A stretch of 6,416 nt of DNA from the NCBI GenBank assembly GCA_017354515.1, contig JAFMQT010000278.1, forward strand, positions 1-6,416, in the 5' to 3' direction. Position 1 is the first letter of the stretch; each line of letters starts with the position of its first letter. The DNA comes from Nocardia sp. GTDB lineage: Bacteria; Actinomycetota; Actinomycetes; Mycobacteriales; Mycobacteriaceae. Below, in pieces: positions 1-5,908 of this stretch. The notes under the pieces are model-generated. The model was not told the origin of the DNA and ran no database searches. It saw nothing but the letters and a program-made list of their open reading frames with translations. The translations under genes were made by a program, and so were the position numbers.

Positions 1-17
1 AAACGAAATGCGCTGAT

Positions 18-941
18 CTAGTCGGGTTTTCCGAACTGCTCACGCCGACCCAGGCGCCGCAGTCGCAGCCATTCTCGCAGACCCTCGGGATCTCGTTGCT
101 GTACGAGGAAGAACCAGGAGAATCGAGCCCACTCCTGCGGCAACAGTTTTCGCATACCGGGCTGTGACATCAAATAGCCTCGATTGCGATAGGTGAAATA
201 GCGTTTGACCGGGTCATCGGGATATTGGGTGTGCATCCGCCCGCCCAGGATCGGCTTGAATTCGGCCGAACCGTTCGGATGCAGATAGGCGGTCTGCAAA
301 CAGGTTCCGAAGGGCAGTCCCGAACGCACCAGCCGCCGATGCACCTCGACCTCGTCCCCGCGCACGAACAGCCGCAGATCCGGAACACCGATCACATCCA
401 GGGCTCGCGCGGAGATCAGCGCACCGTTGAACAGGGAGGCGATTCCGGGCAGGAAATCCTCATCGCCGAGTTCGGAGCGCAACCGCCGCCACACCACGCC
501 GCGGCGCAGCGGGAAGGCCAGCCGATCCGGATCGGTGATGTCGGCGACCACCGGCGACACCTCCGCCAGCCCGTGCCGTTCCGCACAATCGAGCAGGTCG
601 CGTAGCACATCCGGGCCTTCCGGACGACCGTCGTCGTCGGCCAGCCACACCCAGTCCGCACCGATGGTGAGCGCGTGCAGCATGCCGAGCGCGAATCCGC
701 CGGCGCCGCCGAGGTTGTGTTCGGATCCCAGATAGGTGGTCTCGATCGGCTGGTCGCGCACCAGCTCGCCGACCTCGGGCTCGTTACCGTTGTCCACCAC
801 GATCAGATGATCGAGCGGGCGCGACTGCGCGGCCAGCACCTTCAACGATTCGCTGAGCAGTTCGCGGCGCTTGTGGGTCACCACCACCGCGACGATCCGG
901 GCGGCGCCGCTGTCCGCGGACGAGGCCGCCTGCTCAGTCAT
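18..941 (-). CDS. glfT1: Galactofuranosyltransferase GlfT1 (initiating galactan synthase, GT2 fold)
   Basis: GlfT1 uses UDP-galactofuranose to add the first Galf residues to the rhamnosyl-GlcNAc linker on decaprenyl phosphate, on the cytoplasmic side of the membrane. It primes arabinogalactan; GlfT2 then extends the chain. The 307-residue protein has a GT-A core: VVVTHKRRELL near residues 19-29, HLIVVDN at 45-51, the conserved NLGGAGGFALGM at 76-87, the metal/nucleotide-binding triad DDD at 102-104, FNGAL at 171-175, RGDEVE at 194-199 (probable catalytic acid region) and YLHP at 219-222. Length and sequence agree with my memory of M. tuberculosis Rv3782. An in-frame ATG exists upstream at 971 and overlaps the wzt stop as ATGA, but it has no ribosome binding site. 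The ATG at 941 has AGAAGGA 7 bases before it and begins MTEQ, like the mycobacterial protein, so I chose 941. It is the last gene of a wzm-wzt-glfT1 run. Confidence 0.92.
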   Translation of the reverse strand: MTEQAASSADSGAARIVAVVVTHKRRELLSESLKVLAAQSRPLDHLIVVDNGNEPEVGELVRDQPIETTYLGSEHNLGGAGGFALGMLHALTIGADWVWLADDDGRPEGPDVLRDLLDCAERHGLAEVSPVVADITDPDRLAFPLRRGVVWRRLRSELGDEDFLPGIASLFNGALISARALDVIGVPDLRLFVRGDEVEVHRRLVRSGLPFGTCLQTAYLHPNGSAEFKPILGGRMHTQYPDDPVKRYFTYRNRGYLMSQPGMRKLLPQEWARFSWFFLVQQRDPEGLREWLRLRRLGRREQFGKPD

Positions 942-948
942 AAATCTG

Positions 949-956
949 TCCTTCTC
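949..956 (-). promoter_or_regulatory. Ribosome binding site deciding the glfT1 start
   Basis: On the minus strand GAGAAGGA lies here, 7 bases before the ATG at 941-939. No such element precedes the alternative ATG at 971-969. The site sits in the short gap after the wzt stop codon, so it supports the shorter GlfT1 reading and a gap of 26 bases rather than a 4-base overlap. Confidence 0.6.
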
Positions 957-967
957 GCTGACGTGCG

Positions 968-1771
968 TCATACGGTATTTCGCTGGAGGCCGAGTTCACG
1001 CTGGATCTGTGCCACGTGATCGCCGGCCTCGGGACCCTCGTATGCGCGCACCACCTCTTCGATCTCGCCCTGCATGCGCAGATGACCGTGGTCGATCCAC
1101 ATCGCGGTATCACACAACTGCGCCAGGAATTCGTTGGAGTGCGAGCAGAAGACGAGAATTCCCGAGCGCGACACCAGATCCTTCAGCCGGTCCCGCGCCT
1201 TCTTCATGAATTCCGCGTCGACCGCGCCGATGCCCTCGTCCAGCAGCAGGATCTCCGGGTCGATCGAGGTGACCACACCCATCGCCAGGCGCACCCGCAT
1301 ACCGGTGGAATAGGTGCGCAGGGGCATATTCAGGTATTCGCCCAATTCGGTGAATTCGGCGATCTCATCGACCTTGGCCAGCATCTGTTTTCGCGTCTGG
1401 CCCAGGAACAATCCGCGGATCAGGATGTTCTCGTATCCGGAGATCTCCGGATCCATACCGACGCCGAGATCGAAGACCGGTGCCACCCGGCCGCGTACGC
1501 GGGCGCTGCCGCGAGTCGGTTCGTAGATTCCGGACAGCAGTCGCAGCAGCGTCGATTTCCCGGCGCCGTTGTGGCCGACCAGGCCGACCCGGTCACCTTC
1601 CTTCAGCGATAGGGTGATGTCGCGCAGCGCCTCGACCACCACGACATCGGACTGATTCCGCCCGATGGAGCCGCCGGCCTTACCCAGGAACGCCTTTTTC
1701 AGCGATCGTGATTTGGCGTCGAAAATCGGAAATTCCACCCACGCCTGATGGGTTTCGATACTAACGGTCAT
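968..1771 (-). CDS. wzt: Galactan exporter ABC ATPase Wzt (RfbE type)
   Basis: This is the nucleotide-binding subunit of the polysaccharide exporter that moves lipid-linked galactan to the outer face of the plasma membrane. The 267 residues form one ABC domain: Walker A GHNGAGKST at 66-74, the family-specific segment FDLGVGMDPEISGYENI at 100-116 in place of an ordinary Q-loop, signature YSTGMRVRLAM at 154-164, Walker B ILLLDE at 174-179, D-loop AVDAEF at 183-188 and switch histidine in FCSH at 208-211. The YSTGM signature and the LDEGIGAVDAEF stretch are typical of Wzt/KpsT/TagH exporters. The protein ends soon after the ABC fold, so it lacks the C-terminal carbohydrate-binding domain of long O-antigen Wzt proteins. 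It starts 8 bases after the wzm stop and matches my memory of Rv3781. Confidence 0.93.
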   Translation of the reverse strand: MTVSIETHQAWVEFPIFDAKSRSLKKAFLGKAGGSIGRNQSDVVVVEALRDITLSLKEGDRVGLVGHNGAGKSTLLRLLSGIYEPTRGSARVRGRVAPVFDLGVGMDPEISGYENILIRGLFLGQTRKQMLAKVDEIAEFTELGEYLNMPLRTYSTGMRVRLAMGVVTSIDPEILLLDEGIGAVDAEFMKKARDRLKDLVSRSGILVFCSHSNEFLAQLCDTAMWIDHGHLRMQGEIEEVVRAYEGPEAGDHVAQIQRELGLQRNTV

Positions 1772-1775
1772 ATCG

Positions 1776-1781
1776 CCCTTT
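1776..1781 (-). promoter_or_regulatory. wzt ribosome binding site overlapping the wzm stop
   Basis: The minus strand reads TAAAGGGCGAT before the wzt ATG at 1771. The AAAGGG element, 4 bases from the start, shares bases with the TAA stop of wzm (1782-1780). A ribosome ending wzm would therefore stop on the wzt initiation site, which suggests translational coupling of the two transporter subunits. Confidence 0.55.
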
Positions 1782-2673
1782 ACACCCAGTACGGGACGCG
1801 AGAACGGAATCGTTTCAGTGCCACGATCGCCGCGGCCCAGCCCACCACGGTGATGGCGCCGACCACCGCCCAGGAGAACCAGGACACCGGATCACCGATC
1901 AGCGGCGCGCGCACGATCTCCAGATAATGGTAGGTGGGCACCAATTCGACCAGGCGGGCACGTTCGGAGATCGCGTGTCCCTGCGACTTCAGCGACTTGG
2001 TGGTCCACATGACCGGCGTCAGCACGAACAGCATCAGCGTCGTACTGCTCAGAATCGGCGCGATATCGCGGTAGCGGGTGGCGAAGATGCCGAAAACGAT
2101 CGACACCCATGCCGAATTCAGGAACACCAGCACGATCGCCGGGATCGCCAGCAGTACCGTCCAGCTCAAATGTTCCCAGACTCCGAAGCCCACCAACATG
2201 ATCAGATAGATCACCATATTGTGGGCGAAGAACAGGAATTGCCGCCACACCAGCCGGTATATGTGCACGCTCAGCGCCGAGGGCAGCTGTTTGATCAGTC
2301 CCTCATTGGCGATGAACACATCCGAACCCTCGAGAATGCTGGCATTGATCACGTTCCACACGATCAGGCCGACGGTCACATAGGGCAGATAGGTCCACAG
2401 ATCCTGATTCAAGATCGCCGCGTACAGCACGCCCATCGCGGCCGCCTGCACGCCGGTGGCGATGGTGATCCAGAACGGGCCGATCACCGATCGCCGATAA
2501 CGCTGTTTGATGTCCTGCCAGCCCAGCTGTAACCACAATTCCCGCTGCGCGAAACCCTCGCGGAGATCTTTGAAGGCACGGCGGTACGTTTGCGAATCCG
2601 GCATCAGGGGCACCGATGCTTCGGCCGGACCGGTTTCGGTGGACACCGAATCGACTGGGGCTGCTGCTGGCAC
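1780..2673 (-). CDS. wzm: Galactan exporter ABC permease Wzm (RfbD type, ABC-2 family)
   Basis: This is the membrane subunit of the galactan exporter, partner of the adjacent ATPase. The 297-residue protein has a cytoplasmic N-terminal region (1-64) holding the amphipathic, family-typical stretch RELWLQLGWQDIKQRYRRS (44-62) followed by GPFW. About six hydrophobic segments follow, near residues 65-88, 95-115, 140-163, 172-197, 205-224 and 266-286. The short tail ends RSRVPYWV. There is no signal peptide. The start is GTG at 2673 with no Shine-Dalgarno sequence; a TACAGT box 8 bases upstream suggests a leaderless transcript. The first ~23 residues are low-complexity, and an in-frame ATG at 2604 (MPDSQTYRR) just before the conserved part is an alternative start, also without a clear ribosome binding site. 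It resembles Rv3783 as I remember it. The product call is firm; the start is less so. Confidence 0.92.
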   Translation of the reverse strand: MPAAAPVDSVSTETGPAEASVPLMPDSQTYRRAFKDLREGFAQRELWLQLGWQDIKQRYRRSVIGPFWITIATGVQAAAMGVLYAAILNQDLWTYLPYVTVGLIVWNVINASILEGSDVFIANEGLIKQLPSALSVHIYRLVWRQFLFFAHNMVIYLIMLVGFGVWEHLSWTVLLAIPAIVLVFLNSAWVSIVFGIFATRYRDIAPILSSTTLMLFVLTPVMWTTKSLKSQGHAISERARLVELVPTYHYLEIVRAPLIGDPVSWFSWAVVGAITVVGWAAAIVALKRFRSRVPYWV

Positions 2674-2681
2674 AGTGGACG

Positions 2682-2687
2682 ACTGTA
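2682..2687 (-). promoter_or_regulatory. Candidate -10 box for leaderless wzm transcript
   Basis: The minus strand reads TACAGT, then 8 bases, then the GTG start of wzm. TANNNT is the usual -10 pattern of the main sigma factors in actinobacteria, and this distance would place transcription initiation at or within a few bases of the GTG. No good -35 box is present; GGAAC at 2711-2707 lies 19 bases upstream and is only suggestive. The site falls in the 46-base gap between bpa and wzm. Confidence 0.4.
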
Positions 2688-2719
2688 GCGCAGAGCCGCC
2701 GGCGAGGTTCCTGCCCGGC

Positions 2720-3322
2720 TCAGAGATACTGCCCGCCGCCGGTGGCCGTGCCGCTCTGACCGGACTCGCGCCCCATGTGCACGCCCGGAGGCAGGGCGTG
2801 ACGCATCTGCTCGAGCTGCGCCCGCGCGGCCATCTGCTGGGCGAACAGCGCGGTCTGAATACCGTGGAAAAGCCCCTCCAACCAGCCCACCAATTGGGCC
2901 TGCGCGATGCGCAATTCGGCGTCCGAGGGCGCCGAATCCTCGCCGAAGGGCAGGGCCAGGCGATTCAATTCCTCGCGCAGTTCGGGCGAAAGCCCCTGCT
3001 CGAGTTCGTGAATGGAGGTGGTGTGGATCTCCTTGAGCCGATTACGGCTGGCTTCGTCGAGAGGTGCGGCGCGAACCTCTTCCAGCAACTGTTTGATCAT
3101 GGTGCCGATGCGCATCACCTTGGCCGGCTGTTCGACCATATCGGCCAGCGATTCGCCGGCGTCCTTATCGGCTTCGTCGGTGCCGGTCTCGGCGTCGCCC
3201 ACGACCTTTCCGGCGAACGGTGCCTCACCCTGGGGATTCGCGGGTATTACCAGCGGCTGTCCCTCGGGCCCGACCACCACGATGGATTCCGGTGCTCCGT
3301 CCGAATGTGTCATGCCCTCCAT
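2720..3322 (-). CDS. bpa: Bacterial proteasome activator Bpa/PafE
   Basis: Bpa (PafE, Rv3780 in M. tuberculosis; formerly DUF2587) forms a dodecameric ring that docks on the 20S proteasome and opens its gate without ATP or pupylation, helping to degrade unfolded proteins. The 200-residue protein has an acidic, glycine-rich variable N-terminus (1-57). The conserved core starts at LADMVEQPAKVMRIGTMIKQ (59-78) and runs through helices to about 173, including AELRIAQAQLVGWLEGLFHG (135-154). A flexible linker leads to the C-terminal GQYL (197-200), the known proteasome-docking motif. It is longer than the mycobacterial protein (about 174 residues by memory), mainly at the N-terminus. The ATG at 3322 has GGGAG 8 bases upstream; the ATG at 3313 has its purine run too close. 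It leads the galactan export genes on the same strand, which may be simple conserved order rather than shared function. Confidence 0.94.
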   Translation of the reverse strand: MEGMTHSDGAPESIVVVGPEGQPLVIPANPQGEAPFAGKVVGDAETGTDEADKDAGESLADMVEQPAKVMRIGTMIKQLLEEVRAAPLDEASRNRLKEIHTTSIHELEQGLSPELREELNRLALPFGEDSAPSDAELRIAQAQLVGWLEGLFHGIQTALFAQQMAARAQLEQMRHALPPGVHMGRESGQSGTATGGGQYL

Positions 3323-3330
3323 GATGTCTG

Positions 3331-3335
3331 CTCCC
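3331..3335 (-). promoter_or_regulatory. bpa ribosome binding site
   Basis: GGGAG on the minus strand lies 8 bases before the ATG at 3322. It favours this start over the in-frame ATG at 3313, whose nearest purine run (GGAGGG) is only 1 base away. The rest of the divergent region 3336-3535 shows a perfect CCCGGCCGGG palindrome at 3383-3392, but I could not pick out a convincing bpa promoter or a HspR-type inverted repeat. Confidence 0.5.
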
Positions 3336-3535
3336 GGCCCGAAGTGCTAAGTGAACCGCGCATCGCCCCCTCGATTCGGGTGCCCGGCCGGGGTATGCGG
3401 CCCCGTTTCGGGCGGAAGTATTCTGTTGCGGTTCTACCCGCCTCTGGCAGTGGTCGGTTCGGTGAAAGCAGGTGGCCATGTCGCGTGAGATCGCATCGGA
3501 TCGGCGAGCACTTCCGCCGACTTGCCCGCTGCGCT

Positions 3536-3541
3536 TAGAGT
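3536..3541 (+). promoter_or_regulatory. Candidate -10 box for leaderless transcript of the desulfurase-like gene
   Basis: TAGAGT is followed by 7 bases and then the ATG at 3549. No Shine-Dalgarno sequence precedes that ATG. The spacing fits transcription starting at the A of the start codon. A weak TTCCGC around 3512-3517 could serve as -35. The same hexamer precedes the oxidoreductase start at 5835. Confidence 0.5.
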
Positions 3542-3548
3542 GGCCAGC

Positions 3549-4754
3549 ATGACTTACGACGTCGCGAGGGTTCGGGGATTGATACCGTCCCTGGGCGACG
3601 GCTGGATACATCTGGACCCGCAGATGGGAATGCTGGTTCCGGATTCGGTATCGCGCTCTGTTTCAACGGGTTTTCGGACATCGGCCTTCTCCCATACCAC
3701 TCGGCATTCCGCCGCCCGGCGCAGTAGCGCGATCCTGGACTCGGCCCGCGAGGCGGTCGCCGATCTGGTCGGCGGTGATCCGGCGGGCGTGGTGCTGGGC
3801 CCGGACCGCGCCGTCCTGCTGGCCTGGCTGGCCGAATCCCTGAGTTCGCGGCTCGGACTGGGCACCGGAATCGTGCTGTCCCGGCTGGACGATGAGGCCA
3901 ACGTCGCGCCCTGGCTGCGCATCGCCAACCGCTACGGCGCGCACGTGCGCTGGGCGGAGGTGGAGATCGAGACCTGTGAGATGCCGGCGTGGCAGTTCGA
4001 GGAATTGATCGGCCCCACCGCGCGCCTGGTCGCGGTGACCGCCGCCTCTCCGATCGTCGGATCCGCGCCCGCGGTGCGGGTGGCCGCCGATCGAGTCCAC
4101 GATGTGGGCGGTCTGCTGGTCGCGGACTGCTTCGGCGCGGCACCCTACGCCCTGATCGATATCGAGGAACTGAACGCCGACGTGGTCGCGGTATCGGCCC
4201 CGGCCTGGGGTGGTCCGCAGGTTGGTGCGCTGGTCTTCCGCGATCCGGCCTTCCTGGACCGGATTCCGTCGATGTCGCTGAACCCCTACGCCAAAGGCGT
4301 CGAGCGGCTCGAGGTCGGCGGTCATCAGTACGCGCTGCTGGCCGGCCTGACCACCTCCATCGACTATCTGGCGGGCCTGGACGAACAGGCCACCGGAACC
4401 CGCCGGGAACGGCTCGAGATCTCGATAACCTCGCTGCAGGACTATCACGATTCGCTGTTCGAACACCTGATGGATGTGCTCGACCACGTCCCGGATCTGA
4501 CGGTGATCGGTCGCGCCTCCACCCGGATTCCCACGGTCAGTTTCACCGTCGCCGGGATGCAGGCGGACAAGATCGCCGCCGAACTCGCCGATCACCGCAT
4601 CGGCACGGTCAGCGGTGTGCACGGCGGCAGCCGGTTGCTCGACGCGCTGGGCGTCAATGACGAGGGCGGGGCCGTCACCATTGGATTGGCGCCCTACACA
4701 ACGAAATTCGAGATCGAGCAGCTCGGCCGGGTACTCAGTTCCCTGGACAGCTGA
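3549..4754 (+). CDS. Cysteine desulfurase-fold (aminotransferase class V) protein, predicted PLP-site pseudoenzyme
   Basis: The 401-residue protein keeps the layout of class V aminotransferases/SufS-type desulfurases: an N-terminal segment, a large domain with DDEANVAPWL at 114-123 (family E-H-H-A-N-x-x-P-W), VADCFGAAP at 191-199 (family V-D-x-x-Q), SAPAWGGPQVGALVF at 216-230, then a small domain with RIPTVSFTV at 326-334 and YTT at 383-385. The Schiff-base lysine motif S-x-H-K-x-x-G-P reads SAPAWGGP, so both His and Lys are gone. The PLP-stacking His, the Gln after the conserved Asp (D193), the catalytic Cys loop (here SGVHGGSR, 355-362) and the late substrate-binding Arg also appear replaced. 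It resembles Rv3778c by memory, annotated as a possible aminotransferase. Start 3549 gives MTYDVARVRGL, matching my memory of that protein. A longer TTG reading from 3522 and a GTG at 3540 are less likely. Function unknown; binding or scaffolding is an inference. Confidence 0.85.
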   Translation: MTYDVARVRGLIPSLGDGWIHLDPQMGMLVPDSVSRSVSTGFRTSAFSHTTRHSAARRSSAILDSAREAVADLVGGDPAGVVLGPDRAVLLAWLAESLSSRLGLGTGIVLSRLDDEANVAPWLRIANRYGAHVRWAEVEIETCEMPAWQFEELIGPTARLVAVTAASPIVGSAPAVRVAADRVHDVGGLLVADCFGAAPYALIDIEELNADVVAVSAPAWGGPQVGALVFRDPAFLDRIPSMSLNPYAKGVERLEVGGHQYALLAGLTTSIDYLAGLDEQATGTRRERLEISITSLQDYHDSLFEHLMDVLDHVPDLTVIGRASTRIPTVSFTVAGMQADKIAAELADHRIGTVSGVHGGSRLLDALGVNDEGGAVTIGLAPYTTKFEIEQLGRVLSSLDS

Positions 4755-4782
4755 GCCCCGACCTGCCGCGCAACTGCTCAGG

Positions 4783-4862
4783 CGGTATCGAATTCAGACG
4801 GCGTCGAAATCTCGGACGGTGTTGAATCTCGGGCGGTGTTGAATCTCAGGCGGAGTCGATCC
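4783..4862. repeat. Degenerate ~17-bp tandem repeat between convergent genes
   Basis: Four to five head-to-tail units begin at 4783, 4799, 4817, 4834 and 4851. Units 3 and 4 share CGGTGTTGAATCTC exactly; unit 2 is CGGCGTCGAAATCTCGGA; unit 1 is CGGTATCGAATTCAGA; the partial unit 5 is CGGAGTCGAT. The oxidoreductase stop codon (4848-4846) lies inside unit 4 and unit 5 encodes its last residues, so the array looks like local duplication of the 3' end of that gene. It fills most of the 91-base gap between the convergent stops. I see no clear hairpin terminator there. Confidence 0.65.
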
Positions 4863-5835
4863 GCAACAGCACCTTGCCGACCGTCTCCGGGGAGTCCAGC
4901 AACTCGTGCGCCCGCGCCGCCTCGGTGACCGGTACCTCGGCGTGCACCACCGGTACGACTGCGCCGGAGGCGATCAGCGGCCACAGGTGCTGCCGGAGTT
5001 CGGCGATGATCTCGGCCTTACTCGACGGACCGGTCGCCGGGCGGCGGCGCAGATTCGTGGCGTGGATCGTCCCGCGCTTGCCCAATAGTTCGGGAATGAT
5101 GAATTCGGCCTTTACACCGCCCTGCATTCCGATTATGCACAGCTGTCCGTCCTCGGCCAGGGCGCGCACATTGCGTACCAGATATGCGGCGCCCATATTG
5201 TCGAGAACAATATCGGCGCCGCCTCGTTCCCCGATGATCTCGACGAAATCCTGTTCCCGGTAATTGATTCCGATATCGGCACCGAGTTCCCGGCAGCGAT
5301 CGAGTTTGTACTGTGAGCCCGCGGTGACCGCGACCCGCGCACCCCGCTCGCGGGCCACCTGAATGGCATGGGTCCCGATACCGCTGCCGCCGCCGTGGAC
5401 CAGCAGCAACTGGCCCTCGTGTAATCCGGCCCGCATCACCAGATTGGACCAAACGGTGGCGGCGACCTCCGGAAGTGCCGCGCCCGACACCGTATTCACG
5501 TTCTCGGGTAGTGGCAGGACCTGGCCGGCCGGGACCACCACCCGCTGGGCATAGCCGCCGCCGGAGAGCAGGGCGGCCACTCGATCGCCGGGGCTCAGCC
5601 CGCTGACACCCGCGCCCACCGCGGCGACGATGCCCGAACATTCGAGGCCGAGAATATCGCTCGCGCCCGGCGGTGGCGGGTAATTACCTTTGCGTTGCAG
5701 CAGATCGGCGCGGTTGACTCCGGCCGCCACCACATCGATCGATATCTCGCCCGGGCCGGGTGCCGGCGGATCCGGAACCTGCGTCCAGCGGATCACCTCG
5801 GGCCCACCGAAACCATCCAATGTCACCGCGTACAT
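4846..5835 (-). CDS. NAD(P)H:quinone oxidoreductase, PIG3/zeta-crystallin type (MDR superfamily)
   Basis: This is a predicted cytosolic zinc-free medium-chain reductase that uses NAD(P)H to reduce quinones or similar electrophilic carbonyls. The 329 residues have a GroES-like N-terminal domain with GVNRADLLQRKGNYPPPPGA at 39-58 and ILGLECSG at 61-68, a hallmark of the PIG3 (TP53I3) branch. The Rossmann domain follows, with the cofactor loop LLLVHGGGSGIGTHAIQVA at 143-161. SQYKLDRCRELGAD at 174-187 probably helps to bind the adenosine side, and the C-terminus has TVGKVLLRI at 318-326. The catalytic zinc ligands of alcohol dehydrogenases are absent, as expected. It resembles Rv3777 by memory. 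The ATG at 5835 has no ribosome binding site but a TAGAGT box 6 bases upstream, so the mRNA is probably leaderless. The divergent MarR gene is a likely regulator. The exact substrate cannot be read from the sequence. Confidence 0.87.
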   Translation of the reverse strand: MYAVTLDGFGGPEVIRWTQVPDPPAPGPGEISIDVVAAGVNRADLLQRKGNYPPPPGASDILGLECSGIVAAVGAGVSGLSPGDRVAALLSGGGYAQRVVVPAGQVLPLPENVNTVSGAALPEVAATVWSNLVMRAGLHEGQLLLVHGGGSGIGTHAIQVARERGARVAVTAGSQYKLDRCRELGADIGINYREQDFVEIIGERGGADIVLDNMGAAYLVRNVRALAEDGQLCIIGMQGGVKAEFIIPELLGKRGTIHATNLRRRPATGPSSKAEIIAELRQHLWPLIASGAVVPVVHAEVPVTEAARAHELLDSPETVGKVLLRIDSA

Positions 5836-5841
5836 GACTCG

Positions 5842-5847
5842 ACTCTA
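5842..5847 (-). promoter_or_regulatory. Candidate -10 box for leaderless oxidoreductase transcript
   Basis: The minus strand reads TAGAGT, then 6 bases, then the ATG at 5835. No Shine-Dalgarno element fits in the interval. A weak ACTGTT at 5870-5865 has a 17-base spacer to this box. The inverted repeat at 5850-5863 lies inside that spacer. Confidence 0.5.
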
Positions 5848-5849
5848 GG

Positions 5850-5863
5850 CGGTGATTCCACCG
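5850..5863. promoter_or_regulatory. Inverted repeat, candidate MarR operator
   Basis: CGGTG-ATTC-CACCG is a perfect inverted repeat with 5-base arms and a 4-base centre. It lies 2 bases upstream of the oxidoreductase -10 box, where a bound dimer would block RNA polymerase. MarR-family dimers usually bind short palindromes in shared divergent promoters. A second, longer-spaced pair, GAAAC (5863-5867) and GTTTC (5891-5895) enclosing AGTG (5868-5871) and CACT (5881-5884), lies between this site and the marR -10 box. Function is inferred from position and symmetry alone. Confidence 0.35.
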
Positions 5864-5902
5864 AAACAGTGCGGCAGGGACACTTGCGCGGTTTCTGGTC
5901 AA

Positions 5903-5908
5903 TAGAAT
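5903..5908 (+). promoter_or_regulatory. Candidate -10 box for leaderless marR transcript
   Basis: TAGAAT is followed by 7 bases and the ATG at 5916; no Shine-Dalgarno sequence is present. TTGCGC at 5884-5889 resembles a -35 box, but the 13-base spacer is too short, so the promoter may depend on its -10 region. The distance to the divergent oxidoreductase -10 box is about 55 bases, close enough for joint control. Confidence 0.5.

Noticed and set aside
2697..2704. CGCCGGCG palindrome between bpa and wzm as a terminator
   Set aside because: Eight bases of GC palindrome with no loop and no T-run are common in GC-rich DNA and do not make a credible terminator.
3383..3392. CCCGGCCGGG palindrome in the bpa divergent region as an operator
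   Set aside because: It is a perfect palindrome, but made only of G and C in GC-rich DNA, and there is no nearby regulator or clear promoter to give it a role. I mention it without calling it an operator.
2507..3538. Long open frame on the plus strand, about 343 codons, covering bpa
   Set aside because: It lies antisense to bpa and the start of wzm, has an arginine/glycine/alanine-rich composition typical of GC-rich shadow frames, and shows no recognisable domain. bpa on the other strand is unmistakable.
3522..3548. TTG at 3522 as the start of the desulfurase-like protein
   Set aside because: The extra nine codons have no ribosome binding site and span the TAGAGT box. The ATG at 3549 gives the expected MTYDVARVRG N-terminus.
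3663..4622. Long open frame on the minus strand, about 319 codons, opposite the desulfurase-like gene
   Set aside because: The product is dominated by Arg, Gly, Asp and Gln without hydrophobic patterning. The plus-strand frame has clear family motifs, so this is a shadow.
4755..4845. Rho-independent terminator between the convergent genes
   Set aside because: The similarity there is direct, not inverted; I found no stem-loop followed by a T-run on either strand.
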